Below are positions 35,803-43,738 of a stretch of 64,000 nucleotides of DNA, piece by piece; position 1 is the first letter of the stretch; each line of letters starts with the position of its first letter. Position numbers and translations under genes: made by a program. This DNA is from Catellatospora sp. IY07-71 (GTDB lineage: Bacteria; Actinomycetota; Actinomycetes; Mycobacteriales; Micromonosporaceae): positions 5,985,501-6,049,500 of the forward strand of contig NZ_AP023360.1 of assembly GCF_018326265.1 (NCBI RefSeq), read 5' to 3'. The notes under the pieces are model-generated. The model saw only the letters and a list, made by a program, of their open reading frames with translations, made no database searches and was not told the origin of the DNA.

Positions 35803-36700
35803 TCAGCGGCTGGTCAGCAGCGTCAGGTCGTAGGAGCGCAGGTGCAGTGCCAGGTCGACCAAGGCGAACCGGGATGCGCAGCGTCGCCCGTCGTCGACGC
35901 CCGTGCACTTGGCCGGGTAGGCGAGGTTGGCGCTCGCGATGAGTCCACGCGCGCGGACGTTGGACGGGTTGGCGTCCAGGAAGAACACCGGTCCGCCGCT
36001 GTCGCCCTCCCCGGCGGCGTTCTGCCCGGCCATCTGCTGGGCGGTGACCAGGTAGTTGACCCAGTGCAGGGTGCCGTCGGGGAATCGGTAGCGCAGCCGG
36101 TGACTCGTCCCGGTGATCTTGATGTTGCAGCGTGCGCCTGACCAGGATCCGCAGGTGCAGATGAAGTCGCCCCAGAAGTTGCGCTGCGCGCCGACAACGC
36201 CCTTGGTGAACTCACCGGTTCCGACACCGCCGTCGAACACCTGGTGCCGGGCGAGGCATCGACGTAGCCTGCGTCGATGTACTCGGCGGCGTTGCCCACC
36301 GTGCCGATGGGGTGGCCCTCGCCGGTGACCATGCGGTGGGTGTAGCGGCCGCAGTGCGCGACCGACAGCATGGCCGGGCTGCCCTGCACCCAGAGCCAGC
36401 CGTCTGCGGAGGGCTGGACACCCACGGGTTGCCCGCGGTGCAGGTGGCGAAGCCCTCGGCGTTGCCGCAGGTGGTCGCCTTCCGGACCGGGGCCACCCCA
36501 GGTACGGCCCGAACGAGTCCTCGGCGTAGGTCAGCGCCGCCGCGCAGTCGATGTCGACGGTGGTGGAAACCATGTCGCACGCAGCTGCGCCATGGGCCGT
36601 CGACACCTGCGGCTTCACGAAACCACAGAGTTGCGGCACGTGGACGGGGATGCCGGGCGAGTACGTGGCCCGGCTGCACCGCTACCGCGACGGAATCGGG
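35803..36700 (-). pseudogene. Secreted chymotrypsin-like serine protease, several frameshifts
   Basis: Pieces of one protease are spread over all three minus frames. The first is DIDCAAALTYAEDSFGPYLG (about 36500-36550), then KATTCGNAEGFATCTAGNPW (about 36420-36490). Next comes LSVAHCGRYTHRMVTGEGHP with the catalytic His (about 36310-36370), then GEFTKGVVGAQRNFWGDFIC to GEGDSGGPVFF with the catalytic Ser (35803-36240). Cys pairs and the GDSGGP motif fit the S1 family of actinobacterial secreted proteases. No signal peptide is found upstream. At least three shifts make decay more likely than a single sequencing error. Confidence 0.75.
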
Positions 36701-36708
36701 CGGCGGAC

Positions 36709-37215
36709 CTATAGCGCCCACCGGATCAAGCTGACCAGCCCGAAGACAGCCAGGCCAACCACGATCAGCCCAACCGCCGCTGCCACCAGGCACGGCATCT
36801 CGTCACGCCACGAGCCGGGGAACTGGGGCCGGGGTCCAACCTCAGTCCAGGCGACCGGCGCCGGGCCTTCCTGTTCCGCCTGCTCGACCAGCCGAGCGAA
36901 CCGCGCGCCCGCCACCGGCCCAAGCTCGTCGGCAGGGTCGGCATTCACCTTCAGCAGCAGCAAGCGTCTCCAGGCACCCGGATGGGCCTTCTCGAACGCG
37001 CTGATCTCCTCCGCAGCGGCGTCCTCGCTGAGGAACCCCCATCGCCCGGCCTCGACCAGGTTGCCGACCTGCCGATACACCGCCGCACGCCGGGCACGCA
37101 GATCGAGGTCGTCGGGGTACGCGGCGGTCAGGCTCGCCAAGCGCTGCATCGCCGGATGGACATGCCCGCGGCGCAGGTCGGCCTCCACCTTCGCCAGCAC
37201 TTGCTGCTTCGCCAC
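36709..37215 (-). CDS. DUF6584-like protein with C-terminal membrane anchor
   Basis: The 168-residue protein starts with a helical repeat-like domain (VAKQQVLAKVEADLRRGHVH, LTAAYPDDLDLRARRAAVYR, EAGRWGFLSE) typical of DUF6584 proteins and ends with one hydrophobic span (LVAAAVGLIVVGLAVFGLVS). GTG 37213-37215 fits the family start and has GAGG 8 bases upstream; an earlier GTG at 37269 would add 18 residues. Function is unknown. It lies beside the protease remnant on the same strand, with 9 bases between its stop and the remnant. Confidence 0.7.
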   Translation of the reverse strand: MAKQQVLAKVEADLRRGHVHPAMQRLASLTAAYPDDLDLRARRAAVYRQVGNLVEAGRWGFLSEDAAAEEISAFEKAHPGAWRRLLLLKVNADPADELGPVAGARFARLVEQAEQEGPAPVAWTEVGPRPQFPGSWRDEMPCLVAAAVGLIVVGLAVFGLVSLIRWAL

Positions 37216-37325
37216 GGCGACATCCTCGACGGCCGACGGCCTCACCGCCAGCCGAATTCTGCTGACCACCGCTGCCGGCGGTGCAAGTCGCCTCGGTCAC
37301 TCAAGGCAAACCCGCTCCCGGTCAC

Positions 37326-37445
37326 CCACGCGGGCGCCGGACCACCCTCGGCGAAGACGCCGGGGCCGCCTACCTGCTGTGCAGCCCGGAATCCGACTAC
37401 ATCACCGGTGAAGTGCTCGTGTGCGCCGGCGGCCACAGCTTCTGA
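37326..37445 (+). pseudogene. C-terminal relic of a short-chain dehydrogenase
   Basis: The frame ending at TGA 37443-37445 reads LGEDAGAAYLLCSPESDYIT, then GEVLVCAGGHSF. This is the classical C-terminal block of SDR enzymes (AxAVxFLxSxxxxYITG...VDGG). The Rossmann part and the catalytic YxxxK are absent. It sits between the DUF6584 gene and a TetR gene, which often partner with SDRs. Confidence 0.7.
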
Positions 37446-37477
37446 CAGACCGAGGCCGGTTGCCGTCGCGAACGGGA

Positions 37478-38062
37478 TCAGTCGCCGTGGCAGGCGGCGT
37501 CGACCAGGGCCTGTGCGGCCGCTTTGGCGGCTGCGGGGGTGGCAGGGTCGGCTTCGAGGACACCGTCGCCGAGTCCGCCGTCGATGAGCAGGGTGAGCTG
37601 GCGGGCGAGCAGGGCAGGGTCGGCGGCGCCGGCCCTGCGGGCCAGGTCGGTCACCCATGCGCGGACGATCCGCTTGTGTTCGACGGTGCGCGTGTGCACG
37701 TCGCCGCCGGTGGGGCTTTCAGCGGCGGCGTTGATGAAGGCGCAGCCGTGATAGCCCTCGCGGCGGCATGCCGTGCTCAGCGCGTCGAACATGCCGACCA
37801 GCTGCATTCTGGGGTCCTCGCCGGCGGCGCGGGCGGCGGCGCGCAGACCGCCGAACCAGCCCTGGTCGACCTTGTCGAGGTATGCCAGCACCAGGTCGTC
37901 CTTGCGCGGGAAGTGCTTGTAGAAGGTGGCCTTGGCCACGCCTGACTCGGCGATGACGGTGTCGACGCCGACACCGCGGGGACCGTGGGCGTAGAAGAGC
38001 CGGAACGCCGTGCCGAGGATGCGCTCGCGCGCGGGCTGCGCAGCAGCGCCTGCCTGTGTCAT
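37478..38062 (-). CDS. TetR/AcrR family transcriptional regulator
   Basis: The 194-residue repressor has an N-terminal helix-turn-helix (about 12-58; ILGTAFRLFYAHGPRGVGVD, ESGVAKATFYKHFPRKDDLV) and a ligand domain with conserved GCAFINAAAE (TetR_C of the LmrA/YxaF type). ATG 38060-38062 is preceded by GGAGG at 8 bases; the GTG three codons upstream overlaps that site. It is divergent from the reductase gene at 38260, and two identical-arm palindromes in the shared spacer are likely its operators, giving autoregulation plus control of the reductase. Confidence 0.9.
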   Translation of the reverse strand: MTQAGAAAQPARERILGTAFRLFYAHGPRGVGVDTVIAESGVAKATFYKHFPRKDDLVLAYLDKVDQGWFGGLRAAARAAGEDPRMQLVGMFDALSTACRREGYHGCAFINAAAESPTGGDVHTRTVEHKRIVRAWVTDLARRAGAADPALLARQLTLLIDGGLGDGVLEADPATPAAAKAAAQALVDAACHGD

Positions 38063-38100
38063 GGCTCTCACCTCCGGGTAGCCGACGTCCCTCCCATGCT

Positions 38101-38204
38101 ACAGACATGTCTGTCTAGCCATGCTACCCGGAGGAGCCCGACTGCTGCGTGACCCTGGCCGCATATGAGACTTCCACCCGATAGCTACAGACAGACCTGT
38201 CTGT
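38101..38204. promoter_or_regulatory. Two TetR-type operators in the divergent spacer
   Basis: ACAGACATGTCTGT (38101-38114) and ACAGACCTGTCTGT (38191-38204) share arms ACAGAC/GTCTGT around two central bases. The first lies 38 bases before the TetR start and the second 55 bases before the reductase start, one per gene. The second is extended by an extra ACAG half (38187-38190). No other copies were noticed in the window. Confidence 0.7.
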
Positions 38205-38259
38205 TAGTTTCGTTGGGCACGGGGTGGCCCACCCCACACGGACGTCAAGGAGCACAACC

Positions 38260-38940
38260 ATGAAGATCGCAGTACTGGGCACGGGTATGGTCGGGCAGGC
38301 GCTCGCCGGCCGGCTGACGGAGCTGGGCCACGACGTGACCGTGGGCACCCGCGACGTCGCCACCACGATGGCCCGCACCGAACCCGACGGCATGGGCAAT
38401 CCGCCGTACCGCGACTGGGCCACCGCCCACCCTGCGGTCACCCTGGCAACCTTCGCCCAGGCTGCCGCGGACGCGGAGCTGATCGTCAACGCGACCTCCG
38501 GTGACGTGTCGCTCCCCGCCCTGGAGGCGGCCGGGCGCGACAACCTCGCCGGCAAGGTCCTGCTCGACATCGCCAACCCGCTCGACTTCTCGCAGGGCTT
38601 CCCGCCCAGCTTGTTCGTCAAGGACACCGACTCCCTCGGCGAGCAGATCCAGGCCGCGTTTCCCGACCTGAAGGTCGTCAAGTCTCTCAACACCATGAAC
38701 GCCTTGCTCATGGTCAACCCCGGCCGGCTCGCCGGCGGCGAGCATTCGGTGTTCGTCTCCGGAAACGACGCTGCGGCGAAGAAGACCGTGACCGCACTGC
38801 TGGAGTCGTTCGGCCACACCGACGTCATCGACCTGGGCGACATCACCACCGCTCGCGGGACCGAGCTGCTGCTGCCGATCTGGCTGCGCCTGTACGGAGC
38901 GCTGGGCACCCCGATGTTCCAGTTCAGGATCGTCCGCTGA
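38260..38940 (+). CDS. NAD(P)-binding reductase, F420-NADP oxidoreductase-like
   Basis: The 226-residue protein opens MKIAVLGTGMVGQALAGRL, a GxGxxG Rossmann start, followed by GHDVTVGTRD, LIVNATSGD, LLDIANPLDF and VKSLNTMNALLMVNP. This pattern is shared by archaeal F420H2:NADP oxidoreductases and by bacterial proteins of the same fold that may use other cofactors; the exact reaction is unknown. ATG 38260 is preceded by AAGGAG at 7 bases. It is the probable target of the divergent TetR regulator. Confidence 0.82.
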   Translation: MKIAVLGTGMVGQALAGRLTELGHDVTVGTRDVATTMARTEPDGMGNPPYRDWATAHPAVTLATFAQAAADAELIVNATSGDVSLPALEAAGRDNLAGKVLLDIANPLDFSQGFPPSLFVKDTDSLGEQIQAAFPDLKVVKSLNTMNALLMVNPGRLAGGEHSVFVSGNDAAAKKTVTALLESFGHTDVIDLGDITTARGTELLLPIWLRLYGALGTPMFQFRIVR

Positions 38941-39074
38941 TCCTCGGCCGGGCGGACGCCCCGTCGCCTGCCCGGCCCCCACCTGCGCGCAGACAGGACG
39001 TCAGCCATGGGCCCGGCAGACCGTCCTCGACCGAGGCGCGGCTGCGCGGGAGTCGCCGGGCGGGTACGGGACGC

Positions 39075-39150
39075 TCAGCCGAGCTTGCCGCGGATGGTGG
39101 CCGCGTCGGCACGGCCGAGTTCGTCCAGGATCGCCACCGCCCGGTGCGGT
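39075..39150 (-). pseudogene. C-terminal relic, TPR-regulator-like tail
   Basis: On the minus strand the frame ends HRAVAILDELGRADAATIRG, then KLG and stop at 39075-39077. This resembles the last TPR of SARP/AfsR-type regulators (ALAIYDELGHPEADxVRxxL). Nothing upstream in any frame extends it. The call rests on about 23 residues. Confidence 0.35.
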
Positions 39151-39712
39151 GATCGTGCTGCCGGTCGGCCTGGCCGCCGACTGGATCCCGATGGCGGTCA
39201 TCGGCGGCATCATGCTCGTCGTCGGCACCGAACTGCTGGAGAAGCGCGTGCACGACATCAAGCTCGTACTGCACACCTCCCGGCCGTCGGCGAGCGCGAT
39301 GATCATCACGTTCCTGGCGACGACGGCGATGCCGCTACAGTACGCGATCATCCTCGGCGCCGGGCTGTCCATCCTGCTCACCTCGATCAGCGTCACCGGT
39401 CCAGCCGCCTGATGCAGTTCACCCGGACCGGCAGCGGCGTGTGGGAGGCGGCTCGGTCGAGGTGCCCTCGGCCACGGTCCTCAAAGCCCTCGACGACCGC
39501 GCCAGCAAGCTCCAGGCGTGGGGCATCCCGGTGTTCCTGGCCGGCGTCCCCGCCCGCTTCCGCGAACAACTCATCCGCAGCCGCGAACTTCGGCACCTCG
39601 CCCCGGACCACCTCGTCGCCGAGACCCCACGCCTGGCCGAGTCCTTCGAGCAGGCGTACGACGCGCCAAAGCGGAGCGCACCCGCACGCACACCGGACAC
39701 GCGTCGAAGTGA
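39130..39712 (+). pseudogene. SulP-family anion permease remnant (membrane part plus STAS part)
   Basis: The first piece (about 39149-39412) reads ADWIPMAVIGGIMLVVGTEL to IITFLATTAMPLQYAIILGA then GLSILL, the last membrane segments of SulP permeases. The second piece, in another frame (39441 on), reads ATVLKALDDRASKLQAWGIP, VFLAGVPARFREQLIRSREL, the C-terminal half of a STAS domain. The N-terminal membrane domain and the start of STAS are missing, so this is a truncated and frameshifted remnant. The spacer 39713-39918 that follows shows no gene. Confidence 0.7.
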
Positions 39713-39918
39713 CTTCGCTCAGGTAAGGGGCGCCCTGCGAAGCCGAGCCGCGACCGCGCCGACGATGATCAACATGTAGCCGATCACCCCGGCAAGGATG
39801 TCGCCAGCTTTCGGCAAGCCAGGCGATAAGGCGCCTGCCCCAGGATGTGCGCACGGTCTCCGCCGCCAGGCGAGCGGAGCACCGCAGCTTCCGCATGTCC
39901 CGATTGGAGTGACGACTC

Positions 39919-40701
39919 ATGCGCAGACTCCTGCCAGGAGCGCTGGTGACGGTGCTCGTGACCGCCGCGATCGTTGTGCCCGCTGTTCCGGCGCTGGCCG
40001 CGCCGGTCTTCAAAGTGCCGTTCCCGTGCGGGCAGGTGTGGGGCGGGCAGACCCGCACCGACCACAGCCCGCTCAACGCGATCGATTTCAACCGCGCCGA
40101 CGACGTCGACGACTACGTGTACGCCAGCGCCCCGGGGACCGTCGACGTCGTCGGCGACCAGGGCACGAGCGGTTACGGCAGGTACGTTCGGGTCAACCAC
40201 GGCAGCGGCTACACGACCTACTACGCGCACCTCAACAACTGGTACGTCTCGGTCGGCATGCAGGTGGGCTACGGCACGATCGTCGGGACCGTCGGCTCGA
40301 CCGGGGCGTCCACCGGGCCGCACCTGCACTACGAGCAGCGCCTCAACGGCAGCTCGGTACGGGTGAAGTTCGACGGCGTCGAGGCGCTGTACTACGGCAG
40401 CAAGAACTACACCAGCAGCAACGCCTGCGAGGGGGCGCGGACCGGCGCCGGGTACATCGACACGGCCAACAGCGGCCCGCAGAACCTCTACGCCGGTCCG
40501 GGCACGACGTTCGCCGTCACGGGGTCCCGCAACGACGGCGTCTACGTGACCATCTACTGCCAGAAGGCCGGCCAGTCGATCAGCGGCAAGTGGGGCACCA
40601 GCAACGTCTGGAATCGCATCGGCACCAACCAGTTCGTGCCGGACGTGAACACGTACACCGGATACACCGGCTTCATCCCGAGCGTGCCGCGATGCCCGTG
40701 A
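39919..40701 (+). CDS. Secreted M23/LytM-type peptidase-like protein
   Basis: The 260-residue protein has a signal peptide (MRRLLPGALVTVLVTAAIVV to ALA). It then has a LytM-type domain with Zn ligand candidates in DHSPLNAIDFN (H, D) and GPHLHYEQRL (HxH), plus VNHGSGYTTYYAHLNNWYVS typical of M23. A C-terminal SH3-like region follows (about 180-260). M23 enzymes cut peptidoglycan cross-links; some LytM-like proteins are inactive activators. GGAG lies 10 bases before ATG 39919. The FnIII glycosidase starts 47 bp downstream, likely the same operon. Confidence 0.83.
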   Translation: MRRLLPGALVTVLVTAAIVVPAVPALAAPVFKVPFPCGQVWGGQTRTDHSPLNAIDFNRADDVDDYVYASAPGTVDVVGDQGTSGYGRYVRVNHGSGYTTYYAHLNNWYVSVGMQVGYGTIVGTVGSTGASTGPHLHYEQRLNGSSVRVKFDGVEALYYGSKNYTSSNACEGARTGAGYIDTANSGPQNLYAGPGTTFAVTGSRNDGVYVTIYCQKAGQSISGKWGTSNVWNRIGTNQFVPDVNTYTGYTGFIPSVPRCP

Positions 40702-40748
40702 TCCGGCCCGCCCCCGCCACCGACTCCCCCGCCCCGGAAAGGCCATCC

Positions 40749-43697
40749 ATGCTCAGACCCCGTCGCCGCCGCCTCCGCCCGCGCGCGGCCCTGGCCGCGC
40801 TGTGCACCGCGCTGCTCGGCGCCGCCTTCGTCCAGGTGGCCGGGCAGACGCCCGCCGCAGCGGTCACGTTCCGCGCCCGCCAGGGCATCCAGGCGGGCGA
40901 TGTCATCGACCTCAACAACGGATGCGCGTACACCGACTCCGGCAGCCTGCTGCTCGCCGACGCCGAGGTGCAGCAGCGCAGCGGCTGGTTACGCCTGGAC
41001 CTGCGCGGCGCGGCCGACACCACCGGCTGCGCCCGCGGCGCGTACGCGAACCTGCTCGGCGCCCTGGACCCGGACATGAAGATCATCGGCTTGTTGAGCA
41101 GCAGCTTCGCGTCAGCCGCCGCCCCTGTCGACTTCGCCGCGCATGCCGCCGCGATCGCCTGCGACGGCGCGTACGCCGGCGTGGACGCGTGGGAGGTGTG
41201 GAACGAGCCGAACCTGCCCGGCGGCTCATACCTGTCCGAGGCCGCGTTCGCCGAGCTGCTCGCCCGGACCTCCGACCAGATCCACCACTGCGGCGGCACG
41301 GCCGTGAAGGTCGTCAGCGGCGGCGTGACGCCCAACGACCCGATCGCCTACCTGCAACGGGTCAGCACCGAGATCGGCGCGCATCCGGAGTGGACCGACC
41401 ACTTCGACTACGGCAACCTGCGCGACGCGGTCAACGGCATCGGCCTGCACCCGTACGTCAACGCGATCGACAGTGCCGCCTACACCGGCGACACCGGCAC
41501 CCATCAGCCGCTGTGGGACATGGTGTACCAGTTCACGTCGAACAGCGCCTACGAGTTCGCCGGGGAGCCGGTCTACCTCACCGAGTTCGGCTGGCGGCTG
41601 CCCGACGACGGCGGAGCTCCCGACCACGGCGAGGAGACCACCGCGGCCGAGCAGTGCTTCAACCTGGTCAGCGCCTTCGACCACATCGCGGCCATGCCGA
41701 ACGTCGTGGCAGGGACCTGGTTCACGCTGAAGGACTTCGGCGATCCCGGGCGGCGCTTCGGGCTGTACGACGACAGCGGCGGCGCGCGCCTGGCCCGCAC
41801 CGGCTACGTGCACGACCACTGCGCCGGAGCGACCGACGGCGCCTACAACACCGACGCCGAGCAGCTGGAGTGGCGTGACACGGCGGCCCTGGCCGCGGCG
41901 CGTGCGGGTGTGGCGGCGGCCGGAGCGGCGCAGACGGCCGGCACGACCTACGAGGTGGTGCTCGCGCCGTCCAACGCGCCGTCGTACACGATGACGCGCA
42001 GCACCACCGGCCTAGCGCTGCCCCTGACGACGTTCTACCCGCCGCTGCCGGTCGGCACGTACGTCTGGCGCGTCAACAAGATCGTCAACGGGTTGCGCTA
42101 CCCGGGCAAGGACCAGTGGAAGTTCACCTTCCTGGGCAAGCCCGCACCTCCCACGGGCGCGACCGCGACCGCGGCCGCCGACGGCACCAGCATCAAGATC
42201 GCGTGGGTGGACGGGTCGAACACCGAGGACGGCTTCTCCGTCACCGACGGCGCGACCTCGATGACCACGCCCGCGAACGCCACCAGCCACACGTGGACCG
42301 GCCTGTCCCCGGGCAGCACGCGGTGCTACCGCGTGCGGGCGTTCAACTCCTATGGCGCGTCCGCCGAGGCGGGACCGGTGTGCGCGACCACGCCGTCACC
42401 GCCCGCGGCCCCCTCCGGCGTCACCGCCACGGTAGTGACCGGCACGAGCGTTCGCGTCGACTGGGTCGACAACTCCAGCAACGAGACTGCCTTCGACGTC
42501 AGCGACGGGACCACCACCGTCGCGCTCGCCGCCGGGTCCACGTCGTACACCTGGCCCGGCCTGGCCAACGGCGTGACCCGCTGCTTCCAGGTGCGCTCAC
42601 GCAACCTGGTCGGCCACTCGGCCTGGGCGGGCAATGCCTGCGCCACCACGCCGACGGTCCCGGCCGCACCCACCTCCCCCACCGCCGCCGTGGCCGGCGG
42701 CACCAGCATCAGGGTGACCTGGGCCGACCGGTCGGCCAACGAGTGGGGCTTCGAGATCTCCAACGGGTCGACCTCGCAGGTCGTCGGCGCGAACACGACC
42801 ACCTTCACCTGGGGCGGCCTGGCCAACGGCACCTACATGTGCTTCCGCGTCCGCTCCTACAACCTCGCCGGATACTCCGCGTGGACCGCCAACGCGTGCG
42901 CCACCACGCCGACGATCCCGGCCGCGCCCGCCAGCCCGACCGCGGTCGTGGCCAGCGGCACCAGCATCAGGGTCGGCTGGGCGGACCGATCCACGAACGA
43001 GATCGGATTCGAGATCTCCAACGGCAGCACGTCGCAGGTCGTCGGGGCCAACAGCACCACCTTCACCTGGGGCGGCCTGGCCAACGGCACCTACATGTGC
43101 TTCCGCGTCCGCTCCTACAACCTCGCCGGATACTCCGCGTGGACGGCCTACGCGTGCACGACGACGCCGACGGTCCCGGCGGCGCCGACCAGCCCGTACG
43201 CCATCGCGCTGAGCAGCTCGCAGATCAACGTCTCGTGGTCGGACCGGTCGTCCAACGAGACGTCGTTCCAGATCTACAACGGTGTCACGACCGTCACCGT
43301 CGGCGCGAACGTCACCAACTACACCTGGGGCGGCCTGGCCGCAGGCACTTACATGTGCTTCTCGGTCCGCGCCGTCAGCCTCGCCGGAGCCTCGGCGTGG
43401 ACGCCCTACGCCTGCGCGACGACGCCGGCCGCGCCCGCGGTGCCCGCGGCGCCGACCGGACAGTCCGCGACACCGCTCAACACCTCGCAGATCAGGGTGA
43501 CGTGGCAGGATCGGTCGTCCAACGAGACCGGCTTCCAGATCTACAACGGCGTCACGACCGTCACCGTCGGCGCGAACGTCACCGGCTACACGTGGGGCGG
43601 GCTGGCATCGCGGACGTACATGTGCTTCGCGATCCGCTCATACAACGCCAGCGGCTACTCGGCGTGGACGCCGTACGCCTGCACGACGACCCTCTGA
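40749..43697 (+). CDS. Secreted clan GH-A glycoside hydrolase with six FnIII domains
   Basis: The 982-residue protein has an Arg-rich signal peptide (MLRPRRRRLRPRAALAALCT, cleavage about AAAVT) and a TIM-barrel glycosidase domain with VDAWEVWNEPNLPGG (acid/base Glu) and EPVYLTEFGW (nucleophile Glu). A beta-sandwich follows, then six FnIII domains from about residue 465 to the end, each ending CATTP or CTTTP. The GH family is not certain (GH5/GH39-like). FnIII domains in secreted actinobacterial glycosidases act as spacers. ATG 40749 has GGAAAGG upstream. A strong terminator follows. Confidence 0.83.
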   Translation: MLRPRRRRLRPRAALAALCTALLGAAFVQVAGQTPAAAVTFRARQGIQAGDVIDLNNGCAYTDSGSLLLADAEVQQRSGWLRLDLRGAADTTGCARGAYANLLGALDPDMKIIGLLSSSFASAAAPVDFAAHAAAIACDGAYAGVDAWEVWNEPNLPGGSYLSEAAFAELLARTSDQIHHCGGTAVKVVSGGVTPNDPIAYLQRVSTEIGAHPEWTDHFDYGNLRDAVNGIGLHPYVNAIDSAAYTGDTGTHQPLWDMVYQFTSNSAYEFAGEPVYLTEFGWRLPDDGGAPDHGEETTAAEQCFNLVSAFDHIAAMPNVVAGTWFTLKDFGDPGRRFGLYDDSGGARLARTGYVHDHCAGATDGAYNTDAEQLEWRDTAALAAARAGVAAAGAAQTAGTTYEVVLAPSNAPSYTMTRSTTGLALPLTTFYPPLPVGTYVWRVNKIVNGLRYPGKDQWKFTFLGKPAPPTGATATAAADGTSIKIAWVDGSNTEDGFSVTDGATSMTTPANATSHTWTGLSPGSTRCYRVRAFNSYGASAEAGPVCATTPSPPAAPSGVTATVVTGTSVRVDWVDNSSNETAFDVSDGTTTVALAAGSTSYTWPGLANGVTRCFQVRSRNLVGHSAWAGNACATTPTVPAAPTSPTAAVAGGTSIRVTWADRSANEWGFEISNGSTSQVVGANTTTFTWGGLANGTYMCFRVRSYNLAGYSAWTANACATTPTIPAAPASPTAVVASGTSIRVGWADRSTNEIGFEISNGSTSQVVGANSTTFTWGGLANGTYMCFRVRSYNLAGYSAWTAYACTTTPTVPAAPTSPYAIALSSSQINVSWSDRSSNETSFQIYNGVTTVTVGANVTNYTWGGLAAGTYMCFSVRAVSLAGASAWTPYACATTPAAPAVPAAPTGQSATPLNTSQIRVTWQDRSSNETGFQIYNGVTTVTVGANVTGYTWGGLASRTYMCFAIRSYNASGYSAWTPYACTTTL
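42142..43694 (+). repeat. Six in-frame FnIII repeats, about 255 bp each
   Basis: Repeats begin near 42142, 42406, 42661, 42916, 43171 and 43432. Repeats 3 and 4 are nearly identical in DNA: about 80 consecutive bases around TTCACCTGGGGCGGCCTGGC are the same, and 5 and 6 share ATCTACAACGG and GTCACGACCGTCACCGTCGG. This points to recent duplication or gene conversion. Confidence 0.85.
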
Positions 43698-43699
43698 GC

Positions 43700-43738
43700 C
43701 CTGCGGGGGCGGGTCCGGTCCCAGCCCGCCCCCGCAGG
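43700..43738. terminator. Bidirectional hairpin terminator
   Basis: CCTGCGGGGGCGGG (43700-43713) pairs perfectly with 43725-43738 across an 11-base loop. It fills the gap between the glycosidase stop (43697) and the convergent regulator stop (43739), so it can serve both genes. There is no T tract, as is usual in high-GC actinobacteria. Confidence 0.8.

Noticed and set aside
42142..43694. Regular repeats considered as a CRISPR array
   Set aside because: The period is about 255 bp, the repeats are in frame and translate to FnIII domains.
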